Source: an uncultured Lentisphaerota bacterium
GTDB lineage: Bacteria; Verrucomicrobiota; Kiritimatiellia; CAIQIC01
Direction: 5' to 3'
Assembly (NCBI GenBank): GCA_903889245.1
Contig: CAISWQ010000033.1
Coordinates: 1-64,000 of the forward strand
DNA length: 64,000 nucleotides
This document shows positions 23,622 through 32,487 of the stretch, one piece after another (position 1 is the first letter of the stretch; the number at the start of each line of letters is the position of its first letter). Made by a program: the position numbers and the translations under genes. A model generated the notes under the pieces. The model had not been told where the DNA came from. It ran no database searches and saw only the letters and a list, made by a program, of their open reading frames with translations.

Positions 23622-26453
23622 ATGGTTTCTCGTCCAGCGCGGCGGTTCGGCAGACAAACTTGGGCGGTGCTGTGTGCTCTGTTGGCCGGCGCGCTTTCCG
23701 CAGGTGGGCAGAGCTACACCTTCAGCACCCTGGCAGGCGTCGCCGGTACGGCGGGCAGCGCCGATGGTGCGGGCGGAGCGGCGCGGTTCCGCTCGCCGGG
23801 CGCCGCGGCGACCGACGCTGCCGGCCATATCTATCTCGCTGATTCAGGCAACCATACCATCCGGAAAATCACGCCGGCCGGTGTGGTCACCACGCTGGCT
23901 GGCACAGCGGGCAGTCTGGGCACGGCGGATGGGACCGGCGGAGCGGCGCGGTTCCGTTTCCCCTATGGCCTCGCGGTGGACGACGCCGGCAATGTTTTTG
24001 TGGCGGATAGCTATAATCACACCATCCGCAAGATCACGCCGGCCGGTGTGGTGACAACCCTGGCGGGCAGTGCCGGCAACGCGGGCAGCGCCGATGGCAC
24101 CGGCAGCGCGGCGCGGTTCAACCTGCCGTGTGGCCTGGGGGTGGACGCGGCGGGCACGCTCTTCGTGGCGGATGCGAACAATCACACGATCCGCAAGATC
24201 ACACCGGCGGGCGTGGTCACGACGTTTGCCGGGAGCGCGGGCAACATCGGTCATGCCGATGGCGCGGGCGGCAGCGCGCGCTTCCGCGTGCCGCGCGGGC
24301 TGGCGGTGGACCCGTGGGGCAACGTGCTCGTGACCGACATGCAGAACCAGACCCTCCGGCGGATTACACCGGGGGGCGTTGTGAGCACCCTCGCCGGTTT
24401 TACCGAGCCGCTCTGGACCTGGGTCAAACACAACTACGATGGGGAAAATGAATTCCGTGAAGCCTGTCTCTATTCACTGCGGCGACGCGGCGCAAAATCC
24501 ATTTTCTATGTCCTGCAAAATTCCGCCGAAGGGTTCAACCTCTGGCTCGGGGGCAATGTGGTGCTTGGTATGTACATGCTGGGGACGCCCAGCCCGGTGG
24601 ATGGTCACCGCACGGATGACTGGGTCAAGCGTTGCAACGCGGCCGGCATTACGGTGCAGGTGCCGGTGTTGTTCAACAGCGGGGACGCGTTCGCGGCTTC
24701 GACCGTGCAGCACGATGCCTATCTTCAGTGGGTCGCCTACAGCATCAACTGGGCACCCTCGAGCCAGTTCATCGTCTGCCTCAGTCACCACACCCATCTC
24801 AACGGCGGCGTCACGGCCGCCTGGACGCCGGACTACGTCAATCAACTGGCGGGCAAGCTCAAGCAATACACCGGCGGCCGTTTCAAGGTGGCCATCCACG
24901 ATCACTATCCGGAATGCCTGACGTGGGGCCGCGGCAGCAACCTTGATTTGATCTATGTGGACCGTCAGAACCGCACCGATGCCGAAATGGCCGCCGTGTT
25001 GGCTGATGTCCGCGCCCAAACCGGCAAGGCCGTCGAGGCGCGCATCACCCACTCGGAAAACGGCACTGGCGGCGGCGCGCAGTTCGAACAGCCCGCCGGT
25101 GTGGCCACCGACAGCGCGGGGAATGCCTACGTCGCCGATGCCGGTGATTACACCCTGCGGCGCGTCACGCCGGCTGGCGTGGCGACCACCCTCGCGGGCA
25201 ATCCGGGCTTTGCGGGCAACGTGGATGGCACCGGCAAGGACGCGCGTTTCTACGGAGTCGGCGGCATCGCCGTGGACCGCGGCGACAACGTCTTCGCCAC
25301 CGATGGCAACTATCACACGCTCCGCAAGGGCTATTTCGAGGTGCGCATCGCGGTCAACGCGCCCAGCCTGCCTTTTACCACTGGCGGCGACATCAACTGG
25401 ATTGGCCAGACGGTGATCTCCCACGATGGCGCCGATGCCGCGCGCAGCGGGCCGATTGGCGCTGGCCAGAACAGTTGGATGCAAACGACCGTCACCGGCC
25501 CCGGCTCGGTGCTCTACTGGTGGAAGGTTTCGTCGGAGCCAGGTGGCGACCTGTTGAGCTTCGTGGTGAATGGCACGGTGCAGGAACAGCTTTCCGGCAA
25601 CGTGGATTGGAAACTGCGCGCGCGGTTCCTGGGCGCGGGGACGCACACCCTGCAATGGCTCTACACCAAAAACGGCAGCGGCACGGCCGGCGCCGACGCG
25701 GCCTGGGTGGATCAGGTCCAGTGGTTACCCTGCGCTGCCGCCAGCGGCGTGCCGCAGGTGCTCTTCCAGGACGCCGGTGGCCTGCTCGCCAGTTGGGTGC
25801 TCAACAGCACCGGGGGCTTCCAGTTCGCGCGCATCCTGGCCAACGCCGAAAGTTGGAACTTGAAAACCGCCGGCGACGTGGACCGCGACGGCACCGCCGA
25901 CCTGCTCTTCCAGACCGCCGCCGGCGAACTCGCCCTCTGGTTCATGAACGCCGACGGCACCATTCGCGCCGGCGCCGCGCTCGGCAACGCCGGCGCGTGG
26001 GAAGCGCGCGCCTGCGCCGAGTATGACGGCGATGGCCAGACCGAAATATTTTTCCAGAACACCGCCGGGGCTGTCGCCTATTGGCGGGTCGCCGCCAGCG
26101 GCGCCTATGTCAGCGGCGTGTCCCTCGGCACCCTGGGCGTATGGCGGTTGAAGACCGCGACCGACCTGGATGGCGATGGCCTGGCCGACCTGTTCTGGCA
26201 GACCGCCAGTGGCGCGGTCGCCGCCTGGTTTCATAATCCCGATGGCTCCATCCGCGGCCAGGTGTTGGGCGCGACCGGCGAGTGGGAGTTGCGTGGCGCG
26301 ACGGATGTGGATGGCGATGGCGCCGGCGATCTGCTCTGGCAAACCCCCGACAGCCGGACCGGCGGCTGGTTCATGCGCCCCACGGGCGCGGCGCGCGACG
26401 CCCGCTTCTGGTGGCCCACCGGCGGCTGGCAACTCAAGGCCGCCGGCCGGTGA
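23622..26453 (+). CDS. Large exported NHL-repeat / VCBS-repeat protein with inserted module
   Basis: This 943-aa protein has a signal peptide (RRFGRQTWAVLCALLAGALSAGGQ). NHL beta-propeller repeats (about 30-258) carry the unit GSADGTGGAARFxxPxGLAVDxAGNxxVADxxNHTIRKITPAGVVTTLAG. At about residue 260 the propeller is interrupted by about 220 residues of unrelated sequence (LWTWVKHNYDGENEFREACLYSLRRRGAKSIFYVLQNS...IHDHYPECLTWGRGSN). Two more NHL blades follow. A beta domain (about 575-700) and C-terminal FG-GAP/VCBS-type repeats (LKTAGDVDRDGTADLLFQTAAGELALWFMN) complete it. I chose the ATG at 23622. It is likely cell-surface or secreted; its ligand is unknown. Confidence 0.75.
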   Translation: MVSRPARRFGRQTWAVLCALLAGALSAGGQSYTFSTLAGVAGTAGSADGAGGAARFRSPGAAATDAAGHIYLADSGNHTIRKITPAGVVTTLAGTAGSLGTADGTGGAARFRFPYGLAVDDAGNVFVADSYNHTIRKITPAGVVTTLAGSAGNAGSADGTGSAARFNLPCGLGVDAAGTLFVADANNHTIRKITPAGVVTTFAGSAGNIGHADGAGGSARFRVPRGLAVDPWGNVLVTDMQNQTLRRITPGGVVSTLAGFTEPLWTWVKHNYDGENEFREACLYSLRRRGAKSIFYVLQNSAEGFNLWLGGNVVLGMYMLGTPSPVDGHRTDDWVKRCNAAGITVQVPVLFNSGDAFAASTVQHDAYLQWVAYSINWAPSSQFIVCLSHHTHLNGGVTAAWTPDYVNQLAGKLKQYTGGRFKVAIHDHYPECLTWGRGSNLDLIYVDRQNRTDAEMAAVLADVRAQTGKAVEARITHSENGTGGGAQFEQPAGVATDSAGNAYVADAGDYTLRRVTPAGVATTLAGNPGFAGNVDGTGKDARFYGVGGIAVDRGDNVFATDGNYHTLRKGYFEVRIAVNAPSLPFTTGGDINWIGQTVISHDGADAARSGPIGAGQNSWMQTTVTGPGSVLYWWKVSSEPGGDLLSFVVNGTVQEQLSGNVDWKLRARFLGAGTHTLQWLYTKNGSGTAGADAAWVDQVQWLPCAAASGVPQVLFQDAGGLLASWVLNSTGGFQFARILANAESWNLKTAGDVDRDGTADLLFQTAAGELALWFMNADGTIRAGAALGNAGAWEARACAEYDGDGQTEIFFQNTAGAVAYWRVAASGAYVSGVSLGTLGVWRLKTATDLDGDGLADLFWQTASGAVAAWFHNPDGSIRGQVLGATGEWELRGATDVDGDGAGDLLWQTPDSRTGGWFMRPTGAARDARFWWPTGGWQLKAAGR

Positions 26454-26487
26454 GGAAGCCGCAGGGCGGTCTGCCCATGTTCCGCCT

Positions 26488-26567
26488 GTCCAAGATTCGG
26501 ACTGGGCTGGGAAATAATTTCCAAACCTGGGAATAATCCAGCGCTAATTTTCCAAGGCTTGGAAAAC
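26488..26567. repeat. TTCCAAGNCTTGGAA array, 3 copies
   Basis: A degenerate TCCAAGATTCGGA (centre 26495), TTTCCAAACCTGGGAA (26526) and TTTTCCAAGGCTTGGAAAA (26557) are spaced exactly 31 and 31 bp. The array lies just upstream of the PlcP-like gene. Confidence 0.8.
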
Positions 26568-26597
26568 CACGCGGGCGGTGCCTACACTCGCCGCAGT

Positions 26598-27428
26598 ATG
26601 GTGGACGCAGCGAACAAACTGACAGCGGCCCAGCCGGCGGAGGAGGCGGTGGCCACGCCCTTCGAGACGCGGCGCTACCGCACGATCTGGATTTCCGATG
26701 CGCACCTCGGCTGGCGCGCGAGCGAGGCCGGGCGGCTGCTCGACTTCCTCAAGCACCACGACGCCGACCACTGGTATCTCGTCGGCGACATGGTGGATGG
26801 CTGGATGCTCAAGCGGTCCTGGTACTGGCCGCAGTCGCACAACGATGTTGTGCAAAAGCTGCTGCGCAAGGTCCGCAAGGGCGCGCGCGTGGACTACATC
26901 CCCGGCAACCACGACGAGTTCCTCCGCGAGTTCCTGGGCCTCCAGTTCGGCGGCGTCACGGTCCTGCGCGACGCCATGCACACCACCGCCGACGGCCGCA
27001 AGCTCTGGGTGCTGCACGGCGACGAGTTCGACAGCATCGTCCACTATGCGCCGTGGCTCGCCTTCCTCGGCAACAATGGCTACGACCTGATGATCCTGAT
27101 CGGGCGCAAGCTCAACGCGCTGCAACGCCTGTTCGGCCGCGCGGAGTGGTCGCTCTCGGCCTACGTCAAGCAGCGCGTGAAGAACCTCGTCAAGTTCGTC
27201 ACCGACTACGAGCACGCGCTGGCGCGCGAGGCCGCCAGGTGCGGCGCCGAGGGCGTCGTCTGCGGCCACATCCACAAGGCGGAGATGCGCGAGTTCGAGG
27301 GCCTCGCCTACCTCAACACCGGCGACTGGGTCGAGAGTTGCACGGCGCTGGTCGAGCATTTCGATGGGCGGCTGGAAATTATCCGCTGGCGGGAGGCGGA
27401 GGCGGCGGCTAACCTGCCGGTCGCATGA
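26598..27428 (+). CDS. PlcP-like metallophosphoesterase (calcineurin-type; LpxH/UDP-diacylglucosamine hydrolase relative)
   Basis: This 276-aa enzyme carries all metallophosphoesterase motifs: SDAHLG (33-38), GDMVDGW (63-69), GNHDE (103-107), LHGDEFD and GHIHKAE. The block LKRSWYWPQSHNDVVQKLLRKVRKGARV and the end GDWVESCTALVEHFDGRLEIIRW resemble PlcP of Sinorhizobium meliloti. That phospholipase C degrades membrane phospholipids during phosphate starvation; homologues are often annotated as LpxH-like. The operon partners (a membrane protein and an MGDG-type glycosyltransferase) and the neighbouring pst genes support that role. The substrate assignment is inferred. I use the ATG at 26598; the longer ORF starts inside the palindromic repeat. 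Confidence 0.8.
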   Translation: MVDAANKLTAAQPAEEAVATPFETRRYRTIWISDAHLGWRASEAGRLLDFLKHHDADHWYLVGDMVDGWMLKRSWYWPQSHNDVVQKLLRKVRKGARVDYIPGNHDEFLREFLGLQFGGVTVLRDAMHTTADGRKLWVLHGDEFDSIVHYAPWLAFLGNNGYDLMILIGRKLNALQRLFGRAEWSLSAYVKQRVKNLVKFVTDYEHALAREAARCGAEGVVCGHIHKAEMREFEGLAYLNTGDWVESCTALVEHFDGRLEIIRWREAEAAANLPVA

Positions 27429-27937
27429 AGCCATGGCATCCCACCACCGGGTTGCGGCACGCCGCGCTGCTGGTCGGCGCGGTCCTGCTGCTGGCGACGC
27501 TGTTCGCCCAGCTCGAAATCCAGATCGAGGGCGCGCAGGGCTGGGCCGCGGGCCTGCCGACGTGGCGCGTGGAGGATGCGCCCATCCTCAAGCTGTTTTT
27601 CGGCGGCCGCGCGATCACCGGCTACCACGTCTTCGCGTTCAGCTTCATGTTCTGCATCTTCCACCTGCCGCTGGCGATGGTCGGCCATTTCTCGTGGCGC
27701 ATGGAGGCGCGCATCCTCGGCGCGCTGATGCTGTTCTGGATCGTCGAGGACTTTCTCTGGTTCGTGCTGAACCCCGCCTATGGTCTCGCGAAGCTGACGC
27801 CGGCCAACGTGCCGTGGCATCCGCACTGGCTGCTCGGTGTGCCCGTGGACTACCTCGTCTTTACGCTGCTGGCCGCGGCGCTGCTGTGGGCGGCCTATCG
27901 CCACCCGCGCGCGAGCGGTTCGGGAGGAACACCATGA
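27425..27937 (+). CDS. Multi-pass membrane protein between PlcP-like and glycosyltransferase genes
   Basis: This 170-aa protein has about four or five predicted membrane helices: residues 12-30 (HAALLVGAVLLLATLFAQL), 65-88 (YHVFAFSFMFCIFHLPLAMVGHF), 92-115 (ARILGALMLFWIVEDFLWFVL) and 138-158 (PVDYLVFTLLAAALLWAAY). It overlaps both neighbours by ATGA, so the three genes are translationally coupled. I do not recognise a family. The context suggests a role in membrane-lipid remodelling or glycolipid handling. Confidence 0.7.
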   Translation: MKPWHPTTGLRHAALLVGAVLLLATLFAQLEIQIEGAQGWAAGLPTWRVEDAPILKLFFGGRAITGYHVFAFSFMFCIFHLPLAMVGHFSWRMEARILGALMLFWIVEDFLWFVLNPAYGLAKLTPANVPWHPHWLLGVPVDYLVFTLLAAALLWAAYRHPRASGSGGTP

Positions 27938-29046
27938 AGCTGCTGATCCTGCACGCCTCGGCCGGCAACGGCCACCGCCGCGCCGCCGAGGCGCTCGCTG
28001 CCGCCGCGCCCGCCGCGGGCCACACCGCCGTCGTGCGCGACATCCTCGACTTCGCGCCCGCGCTGTTCCGCAAGACCTACGCCGAGGGCTACCTCAACAT
28101 CGTCCGCAGCGCGCCGGAACTCTGGGGCTACTTCTACGCGCAGAGCGACCGCAAGGCGCAGCGGCCCGCCGACCGGCGTATCCGCACGGTCTTCAACAAA
28201 CTCAACGCGCACTCGTTCTTCGGCTTCCTGCGTGACGAACAACCCGACGCGGTGGTCTGCACGCACTTCATGCCGCTGGAGATGATCGCCAGCCTGCATC
28301 CGCACCGCCGTCACAACCTGCCGCTCTTCGGCGTCGTCACCGACTACGCCGCGCACGCGCTCTGGTACTGCGACAGCGTCAACGCCTACTACGTGGCCAC
28401 CGAGGACGCGTTGCGCCAGTTGCGCCGCAAGGGCCAGCCCGCCAGCGGCATCGTGCTCACCGGCATCCCGGTGATGCCGGAGTTTTCCACGCGCACCACA
28501 CCCGCGGCGGGCCGCAAGAAACTGGGCCTGCAGTCCAACCTGCCCGCGGTGCTCGTGTTGAGCGGCGGCTACGGCGTCGGCCCGACGGTCGAGATGCTGC
28601 GCGCCTGCGCCGCCGAGCCGCCGCCGTGCCAGTTGCTCGTCGTCGCCGGGAAAAACGCGGAGATGGAACAGGCGGCGAAGGACGCGCTCGCCGGCGCGCA
28701 ACTGCCGGCGCAGGTCTATGGCTTCGTCAACAACGTCCACGAACTGATGGACGCGTGCGAGCTGGTCATCAGCAAGCCCGGCGGCTTGAGCACGGCCGAG
28801 GCGCTGGCCAAGGGCCGGCCGATGATGATCGTCGAGCCGATCCCCGGCCAAGAGCAGCGCAACGCCGAGTGGCTGCTGGAAAACGGCGCGGCCGTCCGGC
28901 TGCATGAGGCCGTGGATACGGCGTGGAAACTCGGCGCGCTGCTCGCCGATCCCCAGCGCCTCGCCGCGCTCGGCGCGCGCGCCGCCGAACTCGGCCGCCC
29001 CGCCGCCGCCGCCGACATCCTCTCAGATCTCGCCCGCCGCGTGTGA
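27934..29046 (+). CDS. MGDG-synthase-type glycosyltransferase (GT28)
   Basis: This 370-aa enzyme should transfer a sugar from a UDP-sugar to diacylglycerol. The N-terminal MGDG_synth motif is LHASAGNGHRRAAEAL (5-20). FGVVTDYAAHALWYC and ATEDALRQLRRKG follow. The C-terminal donor-binding half has SGGYGVGPTVEMLRA and SKPGGLSTAEALAKGRPMMIVEPIPGQEQRNAEWLLENGAA, typical of MGDG synthase and UgtP. The start at 27934 has GGGAGGA upstream; the longer ORF in the track is a frame overlap. With the PlcP-like enzyme it would replace phospholipids by glycolipids when phosphate is scarce (inference). Confidence 0.88.
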   Translation: MKLLILHASAGNGHRRAAEALAAAAPAAGHTAVVRDILDFAPALFRKTYAEGYLNIVRSAPELWGYFYAQSDRKAQRPADRRIRTVFNKLNAHSFFGFLRDEQPDAVVCTHFMPLEMIASLHPHRRHNLPLFGVVTDYAAHALWYCDSVNAYYVATEDALRQLRRKGQPASGIVLTGIPVMPEFSTRTTPAAGRKKLGLQSNLPAVLVLSGGYGVGPTVEMLRACAAEPPPCQLLVVAGKNAEMEQAAKDALAGAQLPAQVYGFVNNVHELMDACELVISKPGGLSTAEALAKGRPMMIVEPIPGQEQRNAEWLLENGAAVRLHEAVDTAWKLGALLADPQRLAALGARAAELGRPAAAADILSDLARRV

Positions 29047-29070
29047 GCCGCCCCGCAAGCACCCCACCCG

Positions 29071-29724
29071 TCAATGCTGATGGCGGATGATGCGGCCCTC
29101 GACGAGATAGATCACATCCTCGGCGATGTTGGTGGCGTGGTCGGCGATGCGTTCGAGGTAGCGCGAGACAGAGAGCAGCGCGATCAGCGAATCCAGATGC
29201 TCCGTGCTCTGGCGGATGACGCCCTTGATGCGCTCGAACGACTGGCGGTTGAGGTTGTCCACCACGTCGTCGTTCGCGCCGACCTGCCGCGCGAGTTTCA
29301 GATCCAGGTTGATCAGCGCGTCGAGGCTCTGCCGCAACATGGACTGGGTCTGCTCGGCGATCTCGGCGAGGTTGAACGGAATGTCGCAGGGTAGTTGGCC
29401 GCACAGGAAGACGGCGCGCTGCGCGATGTTCACCGCCAGGTCGCCAATGCGTTCGAGGTCGTTGTTGAGCTTGAGCACGGCGATGATGAAGCGCAGGTCG
29501 TTGGCCACCGGCTGGTGCAGCGCGAGAATCTTCAGGCACTCCTCCTCGATGCCGACCTCGTTCTGGTCCACGACCGAGTCGCGGTCAATCACACTCTGTG
29601 CCAGCCGGATGTCGCGCTGGGCGACGGCGCGGACGGCCTGGCTCACATCGTCCTCGACCAGCGCGCCGAGGGCGAGGATCTGTTTCTTCAAGTCCGCGAT
29701 TTCGTGTTGGAGATGGACTGACAT
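29071..29724 (-). CDS. phoU: Phosphate transport system regulator PhoU
   Basis: This 217-aa protein consists of two PhoU helical bundles. Typical blocks are LQHEIADLKKQILALGALVEDDVSQAVRA, the metal-binding VDQNEVGIEEECLKILALHQPVANDLRFIIAVLKLNNDLERIGDLAVNIA and the matching SVSRYLERIADHATNIAEDVIYLVEGRIIRH. It mutes PhoR signalling and limits Pst activity. It lies 25 bp after pstA as the last gene of the pst operon and converges with the glycosyltransferase gene 24 bp away. Confidence 0.95.
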   Translation of the reverse strand: MSVHLQHEIADLKKQILALGALVEDDVSQAVRAVAQRDIRLAQSVIDRDSVVDQNEVGIEEECLKILALHQPVANDLRFIIAVLKLNNDLERIGDLAVNIAQRAVFLCGQLPCDIPFNLAEIAEQTQSMLRQSLDALINLDLKLARQVGANDDVVDNLNRQSFERIKGVIRQSTEHLDSLIALLSVSRYLERIADHATNIAEDVIYLVEGRIIRHQH

Positions 29725-29749
29725 GGCTGGTTCCTTTCGGTGAAAGCTA

Positions 29750-31096
29750 TCATGTCCGCAGCTTCCTGGAAATGCGCGCGCGCACGATGATCGCGGCGAG
29801 GTTCAGCAGCAGCACGAGCAGGACGAGGCTGAAGACCATGCCGTACTGGACATGGCGGATTTCGTCCACGGCGACGTGCTCGCTGCACAGGTTGTAGATG
29901 TTCCAGGGCAGCGCGGGCGTCGGCTGCGTGAACGTTTGCAGCAGCGTCAGCGGTTTGCCGACGCTGACGGCGGCGGTGAAGATGATCGGCGCGGTCTCGC
30001 CCGCGGCGCGGCCCATGCTGATGATGACGCCGGTCAGGATGCCGGGCAGGGCGGCGGGCAGGATGACGGACCGGACGGCGTGCCACTGGCCGGCGCCCAG
30101 GCTCAAGGCGGCCTGCTTGTAGGTGGCGGGCACGGCGCGCAGCGCCTCCTCGCTCGCGCGGATGATCGTCGGCAGGATCAGCAGGCCGAGCGTCAGCGAG
30201 CCGGCGAGCACGCTCTTGTTCTCCGAGAGGTGCGCGGCGTTGATGAAGAAGGCCAGGCCGAAGAGGCCGAAGACGATGCTCGGCACGCCGGCGAGCGTGC
30301 TGATGCAGACGCGCAGCACGCGCACGAGCCGGTTTTCGCGGGCATACTCAACCAGGTAAATCGCGGCGATCACGCCCATCGGCACGGCGAACAGGATGGC
30401 GCCCAGCGTCAGGTAGAGCGTGCCGAGCACCTCCGGGCCGATGCCGCCGAAGAAATGCGCGTCGTGCGATGCATCGGTGAGGAACCGGCCGTAGAAGGTC
30501 CATTGCGGACGCAACATCTCGCTGGCGTTTTTTTCGATGGCCGCGAACAACGGCTCCAGCTTGGTGCCGCGGAATTTCTCGAGGCGCGGCTTAAGGACCT
30601 TGCGGCCCAGACCGCCGCCGGAGAAGTCATAGTCCTCGGCGAACAACACCTGCTGGATTTTGACCTGCGCGCGGTCCCAGCGCGTCTGGCCATATTGCGA
30701 GCGCATGAGCAGGGGCGCTTCCTCGCCGGGGAGCGGACCGAGCAGGTCCTTGACGGCGTCCTGCACGGCCGCGAAATCGGTTTTGTATTTTTTGCGCTCG
30801 GCGAACGGCATCGCGTCCAGGTCTTTTTTGAAGGCGGCGAGCGCCGCGAAGACCGGCTGCCGCGCGCGGGCGGCGGCCGCCTGCTCGCGCTTGAGTTCCT
30901 CGCGGTCGCCACGCTGGAATTTCTCCAGCGCGACGCGGCGGAATTCCACGGTGCCCTGGAAAACATAGGCGCTGATGCCGCGCAGGCAGATCGGCGCCAG
31001 CAGGATCAGCAGCGCCGCGGCCAGCAGCACGATGGAGAGGACGCCCATCCCCGTGAACGAGCGGTCGAGCAGCTTGCGGGTGCCGAGGCGGAGCAT
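29750..31096 (-). CDS. pstA: Phosphate ABC transporter permease PstA
   Basis: This 448-aa inner-membrane permease has a first TM helix at about 18-40, then a soluble, charged region of about 150 residues (EFRRVALEKFQRGDREELKREQAAAARARQ...), then the MetI-type core of five helices. The EAA loop is EEALRAVPATYKQAALSLGAGQWHAVRSVILPAALPGILTGVIISMGRAAGETAPI. It is longer than the common 280-300 aa because of that soluble region, as in PstA proteins with a DUF3333-like insertion. The ORF track extends upstream into pstC; the real ATG at 31096 overlaps the pstC stop by one base. Confidence 0.93.
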   Translation of the reverse strand: MLRLGTRKLLDRSFTGMGVLSIVLLAAALLILLAPICLRGISAYVFQGTVEFRRVALEKFQRGDREELKREQAAAARARQPVFAALAAFKKDLDAMPFAERKKYKTDFAAVQDAVKDLLGPLPGEEAPLLMRSQYGQTRWDRAQVKIQQVLFAEDYDFSGGGLGRKVLKPRLEKFRGTKLEPLFAAIEKNASEMLRPQWTFYGRFLTDASHDAHFFGGIGPEVLGTLYLTLGAILFAVPMGVIAAIYLVEYARENRLVRVLRVCISTLAGVPSIVFGLFGLAFFINAAHLSENKSVLAGSLTLGLLILPTIIRASEEALRAVPATYKQAALSLGAGQWHAVRSVILPAALPGILTGVIISMGRAAGETAPIIFTAAVSVGKPLTLLQTFTQPTPALPWNIYNLCSEHVAVDEIRHVQYGMVFSLVLLVLLLNLAAIIVRARISRKLRT

Positions 31097-32220
31097 CAGC
31101 GCAGCCTCCGGCGCGTGCGCGCAAGCATGTGCTCGCTGACCAGGTTGCAGACGAGGGAGAAGACCAGCAGGACCAGCGCCATCGCAAACAGCACGTGATA
31201 GTGCGCCGAGCCCGCGCTCTGATCGGCCTCGCCCATGTCGCCGGCGATCGTGGCGGTGAGGGTGCGGACGGGGTCGAGGAAATTGAACCACGGCTCCGGG
31301 ATGCGCGCGGCGTTGCCGGAGGCCATCCAGACGACCATGGTCTCGCCCACGGCGCGCATGATGGCGAGGATGCCCGCGGCGAGGATGCCGCTGCCCGCGG
31401 CCGGGATGACGACCTTGATGAGCGTCTCGGCGCGCGTCGCGCCCAGCGCGTAACTCGCCATACGCAGGTCGCGGCCCGTGGCCTGCAACGCGTCCTCGGC
31501 CACGCTGACCATCGTCGGCAGGGCCATCAGGCCGAGGATGAGCGCGGCGTTGAGCGCGTTCGTGCCGCTGGAGATTTCCAGGCCGTAGAGCAACCGGCCG
31601 GTCTTCCACAGCAGCCAGCCGGCCAGCGCCGCGAGCGCGGCAAACACCACGGCGCGCGCCACGGTGCGCACCTTCTCCGCCAGCCGCGCCGCGGCCAGGT
31701 CGCTGACGACCAGCACGGTCAGGAACACGATGGGCGTGAGGACGAGCCAGAAGGCCCACGCGAGCATCGGTCCGCCGCGCTCCTGTAGCGCGGGTGCAAA
31801 GACGACGAGCGCGAAAAAGCCGTAGGCGACCGAGGGGATCGCCGCGAGCATCTCGACCACGGGCTTCACATATTGCCGGATGTGGAACGGCAGCACGTCG
31901 CTCAAGCAGACCGCGGCGGCGAGGCCGAGCGGGATGGCGACGAGCGCCGCGCCGAGCGTGACCAGCGCGCTGCCGAAGAGGATCGAGAGCGCGCCGAACT
32001 CGGCGGGCTGCCGCGTGGGATACCAGGCCACGCTGCCGAAAAATTCCCGGACGCGTTCCCACGAGGTGAAGAAGGGGAAGGCATCGCGGGCGATGAAAAT
32101 CAGGATGAACACCACCGCCAGCATGGAGAGCGAGGTGACGAGGAGCAGGAAGCCCTCGCCCAACAAGCGCGCCAGCCGCTGGTTGCGGTTGGCCGCGCGG
32201 CTCAACATCAAGGACGACAT
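31096..32220 (-). CDS. pstC: Phosphate ABC transporter permease PstC
   Basis: This 374-aa permease has an N-terminal TM (about 24-46) and a MetI core with PVVEMLAAIPSVAYGFFALVVFAP. The EAA loop is EDALQATGRDLRMASYALGATRAETLIKVVIPAAGSGILAAGILAIMRAVGET. An extra segment with one helix (DLAAARLAEKVRTVARAVVFAALAALAGWLLWKTGRLL) interrupts the usual spacing. It pairs with PstA to move phosphate across the inner membrane. It is separated from pstS by 276 bp containing a hairpin and four palindromic repeats. Confidence 0.93.
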   Translation of the reverse strand: MSSLMLSRAANRNQRLARLLGEGFLLLVTSLSMLAVVFILIFIARDAFPFFTSWERVREFFGSVAWYPTRQPAEFGALSILFGSALVTLGAALVAIPLGLAAAVCLSDVLPFHIRQYVKPVVEMLAAIPSVAYGFFALVVFAPALQERGGPMLAWAFWLVLTPIVFLTVLVVSDLAAARLAEKVRTVARAVVFAALAALAGWLLWKTGRLLYGLEISSGTNALNAALILGLMALPTMVSVAEDALQATGRDLRMASYALGATRAETLIKVVIPAAGSGILAAGILAIMRAVGETMVVWMASGNAARIPEPWFNFLDPVRTLTATIAGDMGEADQSAGSAHYHVLFAMALVLLVFSLVCNLVSEHMLARTRRRLR

Positions 32221-32262
32221 GGGAGGAGATGGTTAAGGGCTGATGGTTGATGGCGGATGGCA
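32221..32262. repeat. CATCAACCAT-family short repeat
   Basis: On the minus strand the sequence reads GCCATCCGCCATCAACCATCAGCCCTTAACCATCTCCTCC. It shares CATCCGCCATCAACCATC with a segment inside the GH106 gene (49951-49973). It lies directly upstream of pstC. Confidence 0.55.
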
Positions 32263-32298
32263 CAAGCCGGCGGCCAGCGGCGGATCGCGCCGGGTATG

Positions 32299-32414
32299 GT
32301 TTCCAAGGATTGGAAAATAGTTTCACGGATTTTCCAGGGATTGGAAAAAGTCAGCGCGAAACGTTCCAAGGCTTGGAAAAATTCCGGCGCGGTTTTCCAA
32401 GCCTCGGAAAATCT
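32299..32414. repeat. TTCCAAGNCTTGGAA array inside the pst operon, 4 copies
   Basis: Centres at 32308, 32339, 32371 and 32402 are spaced 31, 32 and 31 bp. The inner bases vary (AAGGATT, AGGGATT, AAGGCTT, AAGCCTC) while the outer TTCC and GGAA are kept. Confidence 0.88.
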
Positions 32415-32460
32415 ATCAGCGACTTGGCCTGTAACGTGTGCACTCATGCGCGGAAAAGCG

Positions 32461-32487
32461 GATGGCGGATGGTGGTCATCCGCCATC
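32461..32487 (-). terminator. Hairpin between pstS and pstC
   Basis: GATGGCGGATG-gtggt-CATCCGCCATC is a perfect 11-bp stem 10 bp after the pstS stop. It may protect the pstS message or partly stop transcription, giving more PstS than permease, as is common for binding-protein genes. The arm is also built from the CATCAACCAT-type word. Confidence 0.6.

Noticed and set aside
27364-29046. 560-aa glycosyltransferase with N-terminal extension
   Set aside because: The extension overlaps the membrane-protein gene in another frame; a strong ribosome binding site and ATG at 27934 give the normal family length.
29750-32326. Single 858-aa PstC-PstA fusion suggested by the ORF track
   Set aside because: The upstream half is an off-frame shadow of pstC. 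Separate, overlapping pstC and pstA genes with proper starts explain the region.
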